Positions 32,081 through 38,012 of a DNA stretch of 38,012 nucleotides are shown in pieces. A program made the position numbers and the translations under genes. Source of the DNA: Pauljensenia hongkongensis (GTDB lineage Bacteria; Actinomycetota; Actinomycetes; Actinomycetales; Actinomycetaceae); NCBI RefSeq assembly GCF_001746855.1, contig NZ_CP017298.1:372759-410770 (forward strand). The letters run 5' to 3'. Position 1 is the first letter of the stretch; each line of letters opens with the position of its first letter. The notes beneath the pieces were generated by a model. That model made no database searches and had not been told where the DNA came from. It was given only the letters and a program-made list of their open reading frames with translations.

Positions 32081-32507
32081 CGCCTTCCGCCGCCGCGTGG
32101 GCGAGTGATCGGGCGGCGGCCTCGCGCCGCGCGGCTTCGGCGCCGTCCTCCAAGCGGGTGGCGGGGCAGTCCCCCCACAGCCTCTCCAGGGCGTAGTACT
32201 CGCGGTCCTGCTGGCCCATGACGTGCACGACGAGGTCGGAGTAGTCGATGAGGATCCAGGTCCCCCCTCCGCGCCCCTCGATGTGGGCGGGGCGCAGGCG
32301 GACGGCGCGGGCGACTCGGTCCATGACCTCCTCCGCGACCGCGCTCACCTGGCGCGGCGTCGGCGCCGACACCACGACGAAGGCGTCGGCCAGGTCCATG
32401 CGGGAGCGGACGTCGACGAGCACGGGGTCCGCGCCCCCGCGCTCATGGGCGGCGGCCGCGACCAGGGCGGCCAGGTCAGTGGTCTGGGCGGGAAGGGACA
32501 TGGACAT
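32073..32507 (-). CDS. rsfS: Ribosome silencing factor RsfS
   Basis: A 144-residue RsfS/Iojap-family protein that binds ribosomal protein L14 and blocks joining of subunits in starvation. Family signatures are [47 protein letters not shown] and [19 protein letters not shown]. Two in-frame ATGs (32507 and 32501) follow GGAGG at 3 and 9 nt, and the second is better spaced. The start overlaps the nadD end by about 30 nt, and a phosphatase gene overlaps its stop, so it lies within the proA-nadD-rsfS operon. Confidence 0.96.
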   Translation of the reverse strand: MSMSLPAQTTDLAALVAAAAHERGGADPVLVDVRSRMDLADAFVVVSAPTPRQVSAVAEEVMDRVARAVRLRPAHIEGRGGGTWILIDYSDLVVHVMGQQDREYYALERLWGDCPATRLEDGAEAARREAAARSLAHAAAEGGA

Positions 32508-33165
32508 GGTCCTCCACGGGGGCTCCGGGCCTGTACAGGCCGTGTTTGCTGATGTACTGGACGACCCCGTCGGGCACCAGGTACCACACGGGCTTGCCCT
32601 GGGCGACGCGGGCGCGGCAGTCCGTCGACGATATCGCCATCGCGGGCACCTCCACCAGTGACACCGCGCTCCCGGGCAGCCCCTGGTCGGCCAGGACGTG
32701 CCCCGGCCTGGTCACGCCCACGAAGTGCGCCTGCTCGAAGAGCGCGTCCGAGTCCTTCCACTGCGCGATGTGCGCCAGGGCGTCCGCCCCGGTGATGAAG
32801 GCGAAATCCGCGTCCGGGTACTGCGCGCGCAGGTCCGCCAGGGTGTCGACCGTGTAGGTCGTGCCCCCGCGGTCGATGTCCACGCGGGACACCGCGAAAC
32901 GCGGGTTCGAGGCGGTGGCGATCACCGTCATGAGGTAGCGGTGCTCCGCGGGGGTCACGCGCCTGCCCTCCTTGAAGGGCTGCATCGAGGCGGGGACGAA
33001 GACGACCTGGTCCAGGTCGAAGGCGTCCATCACCTCGGAGGCGGCGACCAGGTGCCCGTGGTGGATCGGGTCGAAGGTGCCGCCCATGATGCCGATGGCC
33101 CGCCTGCGGCTGGCCGGGGTCCGCGGGGCGGCCGCCCCGTCGGAGGCCGTCTCGGTCCCGCTCAC
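32476..33165 (-). CDS. nadD: Nicotinate-nucleotide adenylyltransferase
   Basis: A 229-residue nucleotidyltransferase that adenylates nicotinate mononucleotide in NAD synthesis. [15 protein letters not shown] carries the (H/T)xGH active-site motif and [11 protein letters not shown] the ISSTxxR motif. GTG 33165 overlaps the proA TGA (GTGA). The first ~27 residues are a low-complexity extension before the conserved core, so a shorter internal start is possible, but the overlap and frame favour GTG 33165. Its 3' end overlaps rsfS, an arrangement conserved in many bacteria. Confidence 0.96.
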   Translation of the reverse strand: MSGTETASDGAAAPRTPASRRRAIGIMGGTFDPIHHGHLVAASEVMDAFDLDQVVFVPASMQPFKEGRRVTPAEHRYLMTVIATASNPRFAVSRVDIDRGGTTYTVDTLADLRAQYPDADFAFITGADALAHIAQWKDSDALFEQAHFVGVTRPGHVLADQGLPGSAVSLVEVPAMAISSTDCRARVAQGKPVWYLVPDGVVQYISKHGLYRPGAPVEDHVHVPSRPDH

Positions 33166-34439
33166 GGGCGGATCGTCCCGTCGCCCTCGATGATCCACTT
33201 CGTGGTCGTCAGCTCCGCCAGCCCCATGGGGCCCCGCGCGTGCAGTTTCTGGGTGGAGATCCCCACTTCGGCCCCCAGTCCCAGCTGGCCGCCGTCCGTG
33301 AAGCGCGTCGAGGCGTTCACGGCGATGGCGGCGGAGTCCACGCCCGCGCGGAACGCGTTCGCCGAGGCGAGCGACGGCGTGCAGATCGCCTCGGTGTGCC
33401 CGCTGGAGTAGGCGCGGATGTGGTCGATGGCCTCCTCGATGGAGTCCACGACCCTCACGGCCAGTTCCATCGCGAGGTACTCGGTGGCCCAGTCCTCCTC
33501 GGTGGCCTCCCGCAGCATCGCCGGGTCCACGCCCGCCCCGGCCGCGCACTCCAGCGCCGCGGGGTCGCCGTGCACGAGCACGCCCGCGCCCGTGAGCTCG
33601 CGCAGGACCGCCGGCAGGAAGGTGGGCGCGGCGTCGCGGTGGACCAGCAGCGTCTCCGCGGCGTTGCACACGCCCACGCGCTGGATCTTCGCGTTCATGA
33701 CGATGCGCAGCGCTGCCTCCTCGTCGGCGCCCGCGTCCACGTACACGTGGCAGTTGCCGGTCCCAGTCTCGATGACGGGCACCGTCGAGTGGGAGACGAC
33801 CGCGTTGATCAGGCCCGCCCCTCCCCTGGGGATGAGCACGTCGATGCCACCGCGCGCCACCATCATGGCGTTGGCGCCAGCCCTGCCCCACGGGTCGACC
33901 GTCTGGACGAGGTCGGCGGGCAGCCCCACCGACTCCAGGGCGCCCCGCATGGCGCCGACGAGCGCGGCGTTGGACGCCTCGGCGGCGCTCCCCCCGCGCA
34001 GGACGACGGCGCTGCCCGCCTTGAGGGCCAGGACCGCGGCGTCCACCGTCACATTGGGGCGCGCCTCGTAGATCATGCCGACGACGCCCATGGGGACGCG
34101 GACCTGGGTGATCCTCAGGCCCAGTTCGTTCGTCGTGCCGCGCACGACCTCGCCAACGGGGTCGGGCAGCGCCGCGACCTCGCGCACGGAGGCCGCTATG
34201 GCCCCCAGGCGCTCGGACGTGAGCTCGAGGCGGTCGAGCAGGCCCTCCGCCATGCCGTTGGCGCGCCCGCGCTCCATGTCGCTGGCGTTGCCCGCCAGGA
34301 TCTCCCCGGCCCGCTCCACGAGCGCCGAGGCGATCGCCTCCAGCGCGGCGTTCTTGCGCGCGGGTGACGCGCCCGCCAGGACGCGCGACGCGCTGCGCGC
34401 CGCCGACGTCACCGACCCGATGTCCACATTCTCATCCAT
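33162..34439 (-). CDS. proA: Gamma-glutamyl phosphate reductase
   Basis: A 425-residue NADPH-dependent reductase making glutamate-5-semialdehyde in proline synthesis. The catalytic Cys lies in [12 protein letters not shown], and the family motifs [25 protein letters not shown] and GNCHVYVD are present. ATG 34439 is chosen. CATGAT ends 6 nt upstream, so it may also be made from its own leaderless mRNA. An upstream GTG (34457) is possible. It follows proB by 33 nt and overlaps nadD, so proline and NAD genes are linked in one strand block. Confidence 0.97.
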   Translation of the reverse strand: MDENVDIGSVTSAARSASRVLAGASPARKNAALEAIASALVERAGEILAGNASDMERGRANGMAEGLLDRLELTSERLGAIAASVREVAALPDPVGEVVRGTTNELGLRITQVRVPMGVVGMIYEARPNVTVDAAVLALKAGSAVVLRGGSAAEASNAALVGAMRGALESVGLPADLVQTVDPWGRAGANAMMVARGGIDVLIPRGGAGLINAVVSHSTVPVIETGTGNCHVYVDAGADEEAALRIVMNAKIQRVGVCNAAETLLVHRDAAPTFLPAVLRELTGAGVLVHGDPAALECAAGAGVDPAMLREATEEDWATEYLAMELAVRVVDSIEEAIDHIRAYSSGHTEAICTPSLASANAFRAGVDSAAIAVNASTRFTDGGQLGLGAEVGISTQKLHARGPMGLAELTTTKWIIEGDGTIRP

Positions 34440-34451
34440 CCGCCAATCATG
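34440..34451 (-). promoter_or_regulatory. Possible -10 element for a leaderless proA mRNA
   Basis: CATGAT followed by 6 nt and ATG 34439 on the minus strand, with no ribosome binding site in the 33-nt proB-proA gap. It matches the spacing seen at four other genes in this window, but the hexamer is weaker. Confidence 0.3.
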
Positions 34452-34472
34452 GCACACTTCGCGCCCGCCGCG

Positions 34473-35573
34473 TCACAGCAGCGGGGCCAGGTCGTCGCGG
34501 TGCACGACGGGGCGCACGTGCTCCCACCCGGTCCCCTCCAGCTCCGGTGCGCTGCGCCCCGCGATCGCGGCCAGCGAATCCGCGTCGTAGGACACGATGC
34601 CGCGGGCCACCAGACCGGTCGGCGAGGCGATGTCGACGACATCGCCCGCGTCGAAGTGGCCGGCCACGGAGACGACCCCGGCGGCCAGCAGGGACTTCTT
34701 GCCGACAGTGATGGCGCGGGCGGCGCCGGCGTCGACGACGAGCTCTCCGCGCGAGGGGGCGGCGTGGGCAATCCACAGGCGCCGCGAGGCGGGCCGCTCG
34801 TGAGTGGGGGCGAACCACGTGCCAGTGCCCTTCCCCGACAGCGCCTCCTCGACCTTGTCGGCGTTGGCCAGCAGGACGCCGATGCCCGAGGCGGAGGCCA
34901 TCGTGGCGGCCTGGACCTTCGACGCCATCCCCCCGGTGCCGACCTTCGACCCTGCCCCGGTCACCAGGACGCTCATGAGGTCGTCCGTGGAGTCCACGCG
35001 CTCGATGAGGCGCGCGCCCGGGCGCGAGGGAGGGGCCGTGTACAGGCCGTCGACGTCGGTGAGCAGGACGAGCGCGTCCGCCTGGACCATCTGCGCGATG
35101 ATCGCGGCCACGCGGTCGTTGTCGCCGAAGCGCAGTTCCCGGGTGGTCACCGCGTCGTTCTCGTTCACGATGGGGACGACGCCCAGGGACAGCAGGCGCC
35201 CCAGCGCGGCGGTGGCGTTGGTGTAGTGGTCCCTGGCCATGACGTCCTCGGTGGTGAGCAGGACCTGGGCGGCGTCGACGTGGTGGGTGTGGAACGCCGC
35301 CGTCCACCTCGCCACGAGGAGGCCCTGCCCCATGGCCGCGGCCGCCTGGACGGAGGCGAGGTCGGAGGGCTTGGAGGCGAAGCCCAGGGGGTCCAGTCCG
35401 GCCGCGACGGCGCCCGAGGAGACGATCACGGCCTGCCTGCCGCCCCTGCGCCAGCGGGCCACGACGCGGGCGACGGCGTCGATGCGGTTGAGGTCGAGGC
35501 CCCCGTCGGGGCGCGTGAGCGACGACGAGCCGATCTTGACGACGACCCGGCGCGCCTCGGAGAGCGCCCTCAC
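34473..35573 (-). CDS. proB: Glutamate 5-kinase with PUA domain
   Basis: A 366-residue kinase catalysing the first step of proline synthesis, usually feedback-inhibited by proline. The N-terminal amino acid kinase domain has [30 protein letters not shown] and GTGGMASKV. The C-terminal ~100 residues ([20 protein letters not shown] onward) form the PUA domain of long-form enzymes. GTG 35573 overlaps the obg TGA (GTGA), so the two are translationally coupled. Confidence 0.97.
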   Translation of the reverse strand: MRALSEARRVVVKIGSSSLTRPDGGLDLNRIDAVARVVARWRRGGRQAVIVSSGAVAAGLDPLGFASKPSDLASVQAAAAMGQGLLVARWTAAFHTHHVDAAQVLLTTEDVMARDHYTNATAALGRLLSLGVVPIVNENDAVTTRELRFGDNDRVAAIIAQMVQADALVLLTDVDGLYTAPPSRPGARLIERVDSTDDLMSVLVTGAGSKVGTGGMASKVQAATMASASGIGVLLANADKVEEALSGKGTGTWFAPTHERPASRRLWIAHAAPSRGELVVDAGAARAITVGKKSLLAAGVVSVAGHFDAGDVVDIASPTGLVARGIVSYDADSLAAIAGRSAPELEGTGWEHVRPVVHRDDLAPLL

Positions 35574-37102
35574 CTGTCCCCTCCCCCGTCGGCGGCGTCC
35601 GTCCAGTGGCCCGCGGCGCGCTCGGTCCACAGCTCCTCGCGGGCGGCCGCCTTGGCGTCCATGGCCTGGTGGTAGGCCTGGCGCCTTTCCTTGTTGGTGC
35701 GGCGGGCCGACTGGTCGATGCGCGAGTCCGTCCCCCGCGAGCCCAGCAGCTCCGGGCCGGTCGTCAGCGTCGGCTCCCAGTCGAAGACCACGCCGCCGTC
35801 CAGCTCCCCGATGACGACGGCGTCCCCGGCGACGGCCCCGGCTTTGACGAGTTCGTCCTCGACGCCCGCCGCGGCGAGGCGGTCCGCCAAGTAGCCCACC
35901 GCCTCGTCGTTGGCGAAGTCGGTCTGGCGCACCCAGCGCTCCGGCTTGTCGCCCCTGACCTGGAAGATCTCCTCGCCGTCCTTGCGGGTGCGGCGCACGC
36001 TGACGGCGGTGCGCTGGCCGACTGCTCGGGGCCGGATCACGGGCCGCGCGGCCTCGAGGGCGGGGCGCCGGGCGCGCTCGCGCTCCACGATCCCCGCCAG
36101 CGCGAAGGAAAGCGCCCGAAGCCCCTCGTGGGAGACGGCGGAGACCTCGAACACGGGCCACCCGGTCGCCTCCAGTTCGGGGCGGACGATCTCGGCCAGG
36201 TCCCGCCCGTCGGGCACGTCCACTTTGTTGAGCACGATGACGCGGGGGCGCTCCATGAGCGGGACGTGGCCCTCCAGCCCGCCCAGGTCGCCCTGGTAGG
36301 CGCCCAGCTCGGCCTCGATGGTGCGCAGGTCGTCGACGGGCGTGCGCTCGGCCTCGTAGACGGCGGTGTCGAGCACGTGGACGATGACCGCGCAGCGCTC
36401 GATGTGGCGCAGGAAGTCCAGGCCCAGGCCCTTGCCCGCGGACGCGCCGGGGATCAGGCCCGGCACGTCGGCCATCGTGTAGCGCACGTCCCCGGCCGCC
36501 ACGACGCCCAGGTTGGGGACCAGGGTCGTGAAGGGGTAGTCCGCGATCTTGGGGCGCGCGGAGCTCATCGCCGCGATCAGCGACGACTTGCCCGACGACG
36601 GGAAGCCCACGAGGGCCGCGTCGGCCACCGACTTGAGTTCGAGGACGACGTCGCGCTCCTCTCCGGGCTCGCCCAGCAGCGCGAACCCCGGGGCCTTGCG
36701 GGCCTTCGAGGCCAGGGCCGCGTTCCCCAGGCCGCCCCTGCCGCCCTGGGCGACGACGAAGCGCGCGCCCGCCCCCGTCAGGTCGGCCAGCAGCTCCCCC
36801 GACGTGGATTTGACGACCGTCCCGTCGGGGACGGGCAGGACGATGTCGGCGCCGTTCTTGCCCTGGCGGAAGTCGCCCATCCCCTGCGTGCCGTTCTGGG
36901 CCCTCTGGTGGGGCGAGCGGTGGTAGGTGAGCAGCGTCGTCTCCTGGTCGGAGACCTCGAGGACCACGGAGCCGCCGTCCCCGCCGTCCCCGCCGTCGGG
37001 TCCCGCCAGCGGCTTGAACTTCTCCCGTTTGATGGAGGCGACGCCGTTGCCCCCGTTGCCGCCCGCCGCGTGCAGTGTCACGCGGTCGACGAAGTCTGCC
37101 AT
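35570..37102 (-). CDS. obg: GTPase Obg/CgtA
   Basis: A 510-residue ribosome-associated GTPase acting in large-subunit assembly and stress control. The N-terminal glycine-rich Obg fold ([19 protein letters not shown]) spans about 1-158. The G domain has G1 [11 protein letters not shown]3 DVPG, G4 NKVD and G5 SAVS. The OCT domain (about 355-430) and an extended charged C-terminus follow. The long C-terminal form is typical of actinobacteria. ATG 37102 has GGAGGG 3 nt upstream. A hairpin with T-run sits between rpmA and obg, so obg expression is likely below that of the ribosomal proteins. Confidence 0.98.
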   Translation of the reverse strand: MADFVDRVTLHAAGGNGGNGVASIKREKFKPLAGPDGGDGGDGGSVVLEVSDQETTLLTYHRSPHQRAQNGTQGMGDFRQGKNGADIVLPVPDGTVVKSTSGELLADLTGAGARFVVAQGGRGGLGNAALASKARKAPGFALLGEPGEERDVVLELKSVADAALVGFPSSGKSSLIAAMSSARPKIADYPFTTLVPNLGVVAAGDVRYTMADVPGLIPGASAGKGLGLDFLRHIERCAVIVHVLDTAVYEAERTPVDDLRTIEAELGAYQGDLGGLEGHVPLMERPRVIVLNKVDVPDGRDLAEIVRPELEATGWPVFEVSAVSHEGLRALSFALAGIVERERARRPALEAARPVIRPRAVGQRTAVSVRRTRKDGEEIFQVRGDKPERWVRQTDFANDEAVGYLADRLAAAGVEDELVKAGAVAGDAVVIGELDGGVVFDWEPTLTTGPELLGSRGTDSRIDQSARRTNKERRQAYHQAMDAKAAAREELWTERAAGHWTDAADGGGDR

Positions 37103-37134
37103 GGTCCCTCCTGCGGGGTCGTGGATGTGGGGAA

Positions 37135-37161
37135 AGGGCGCCCGGCACTGCCGGACGCCCT
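37135..37161 (-). terminator. Partial terminator between rpmA and obg
   Basis: A 12-bp stem with one mismatch (37135-37146 with 37150-37161, loop of 3) is followed on the minus strand by CTTTCCCC. It lies 17 nt after the rpmA stop and likely attenuates read-through into obg-proB. Confidence 0.65.
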
Positions 37162-37177
37162 CGTCGCGCGGTCGGTC

Positions 37178-37438
37178 TCAGGCGGAGGCGGACTCGACCA
37201 CGGAAACGACTCGGCGGTCGCGCTTGCGCCCGAACTCCACCTCTCCCGCGCGCAGGGCGAACAGGGTGTCGTCCTTGCCGCGCCCGACGCCGTCACCGGG
37301 GTGGAAGTGGGTGCCGCGCTGGCGGACCAGGATCTCGCCGGCGTTGACGCGCTGGCCGCCGAAGCGCTTGACGCCCAGTCGCTGAGCGTTCGAATCACGG
37401 CCGTTGCGCGAGGAGCCGAGGCCCTTCTTGTGTGCCAT
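37178..37438 (-). CDS. rpmA: Ribosomal protein L27
   Basis: An 86-residue 50S protein near the peptidyl-transferase centre. [20 protein letters not shown] is the conserved N-terminus, starting directly with Ala after Met, so no Firmicutes-type cleaved leader is present. Length and the [20 protein letters not shown] core match the family. It lies 33 nt downstream of rplU in the usual rplU-rpmA-obg order. Confidence 0.99.
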   Translation of the reverse strand: MAHKKGLGSSRNGRDSNAQRLGVKRFGGQRVNAGEILVRQRGTHFHPGDGVGRGKDDTLFALRAGEVEFGRKRDRRVVSVVESASA

Positions 37439-37471
37439 CAGGAACTGCTTTCTGCTCGATTGATCCGGGGG

Positions 37472-37792
37472 TCAGGCGATCTCGGTGATCTTGACGACCG
37501 ACATCTTCTGGCGGTGGCCCTGACGCTTGCGGTAGCCCGTCTTGTTCTTGTACTTGATGATCGAAATCTTCGGGCCCTTCGCCGAGTCGACGACCTCGGC
37601 CTTGACGGTGACCCCGCCCAGCTTGGCCGCGTCGACGGTGATGGCGTCGCCATCCACCAGCATCAGCGGCTTGAGCGACACGCTGGAGCCGATCCCCTCT
37701 GCCAATTTGTCGACGACGACGACGTCACCGACGGACACCTTTTCCTGCCGGCCGCCAGCCTTGACGATCGCGTAGACCACGTTGGAGCTCAT
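37472..37792 (-). CDS. rplU: Ribosomal protein L21
   Basis: A 106-residue 50S protein binding 23S rRNA. It begins with VYAIVKAGGRQEKVSVGD and ends with the basic KNKTGYRKRQGHRQ stretch, both conserved. It heads the operon rplU-rpmA-obg-proB, preceded by a leader of about 75 nt with its own promoter. GAGAAGAG just before the ATG is the ribosome binding site. Confidence 0.99.
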   Translation of the reverse strand: MSSNVVYAIVKAGGRQEKVSVGDVVVVDKLAEGIGSSVSLKPLMLVDGDAITVDAAKLGGVTVKAEVVDSAKGPKISIIKYKNKTGYRKRQGHRQKMSVVKITEIA

Positions 37793-37822
37793 CTCTTCTC
37801 GTTCTCGGAACGGAAACGCCCG

Positions 37823-37838
37823 CGGCTCCGAGGAGCCG
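37823..37838 (-). promoter_or_regulatory. Hairpin in the rplU leader
   Basis: CGGCTC-CTCG-GAGCCG folds as a 6-bp tetraloop hairpin about 30 nt before the rplU ATG. A second (GGCGC...GCGCC) sits near the transcript start. L21 leaders with autoregulatory folds are known in Firmicutes, but no sequence match is claimed here. Confidence 0.3.
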
Positions 37839-37876
37839 GATCCGCGTCCCGTTGGCGCTTGTTGCGCCGACGATCA

Positions 37877-37906
37877 AATCTAGCGGAAATCGTTGCCCGA
37901 TAGCAA
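37877..37906 (-). promoter_or_regulatory. Promoter of the rplU-rpmA-obg operon
   Basis: On the minus strand TTGCTA (37906-37901) and TAGATT (37882-37877) are 18 bp apart, with the transcription start near 37870. It lies in the gap between an upstream terminator hairpin and rplU. Confidence 0.6.
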
Positions 37907-37963
37907 CCTGGCGCGACCCGCGGGCGCAGCGTCCCGCTGTGCTGTTCCACACCCCGCCCGGCC

Positions 37964-37997
37964 CCGCGCCCCGCGCCCGGAGCGGCGCGGGGCGCGG
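37964..37997 (-). terminator. Terminator of the gene upstream of rplU
   Basis: A perfect 14-bp GC stem (37964-37977 with 37984-37997, loop of 6). A TGA on the minus strand at 38003-38001 lies just ahead of it and may be the stop of the next gene, which is outside the window. In related genomes that gene is often a ribonuclease E/G, but only three codons are visible here. Confidence 0.55.
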
Positions 37998-38012
37998 CCG
38001 TCATCCCGCGTC

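Overview
This window is very GC-rich, uses GTG start codons often, and has the gene order rplU-rpmA-obg-proB / proA-nadD-rsfS. It also carries a long eukaryote-like (type 2) isoleucyl-tRNA synthetase behind an ultrashort T-box, a DtxR-type iron box, an LAxTG cell-wall anchor and anaerobic glpABC. Together these point to an actinobacterium, most likely a host-associated facultative anaerobe of the Actinomyces/Schaalia group. That placement is inferred from gene content, not from a marker-gene comparison.

Layout. 1-393 is the 3' end of a proline/threonine-tailed protein, followed by a 46-bp tandem repeat (443-560). 727-4374 encodes a large secreted subtilisin-like protease ending in choline-binding-type GW repeats. 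4531-6302 (minus) is a two-gene ABC exporter. 6476-9745 (minus) is ileS with its T-box leader (9746-9947). 10011-12006 (plus) is a DUF318/ArsP-like permease, broken by a one-base frameshift, and its TIGR03943-type partner. 12077-13192 is a decayed sulfatase, followed by an intact radical-SAM sulfatase-maturating enzyme (13201-14481). 14586-15347 (minus) is a short-chain dehydrogenase. 15422-19577 (minus) is the glpABC anaerobic glycerol-3-phosphate dehydrogenase operon. 19858-24596 (plus) holds two zinc peptidases, M13 and M1. 24801-27257 (minus) is a secreted HtaA-like (heme-binding type) protein with GW repeats under a DtxR-type box. 27428-29251 (minus) is a CAP-domain surface protein with an LAxTG sortase signal. 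29528-29603 (minus) is tRNA-Ala(GGC). 29860-31281 (plus) is a membrane-anchored S8 peptidase preceded by a leaderless 20-codon upstream ORF. 31343-37792 (minus) is the conserved housekeeping block: histidine phosphatase, rsfS, nadD, proA, proB, obg, rpmA and rplU.

The accessory genes fit life on a peptide- and heme-rich host surface: four peptidases, a candidate heme protein, wall-anchored proteins and anaerobic G3P oxidation. Decay is visible in the sulfatase (no active-site end, plus an in-frame stop) and possibly in the permease.

The most notable regulatory features are the translational ileS T-box, the iron box inside the HtaA-like promoter, repeated examples of -10 hexamers about 6 nt before a start codon (leaderless transcripts), a leaderless upstream ORF overlapping a protease gene, and a possible orphan small RNA opposite tRNA-Ala. 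I found no clear new multi-gene system. The best candidates for novelty are the HtaA/GW-repeat protein, the leaderless upstream ORF and the candidate small RNA.
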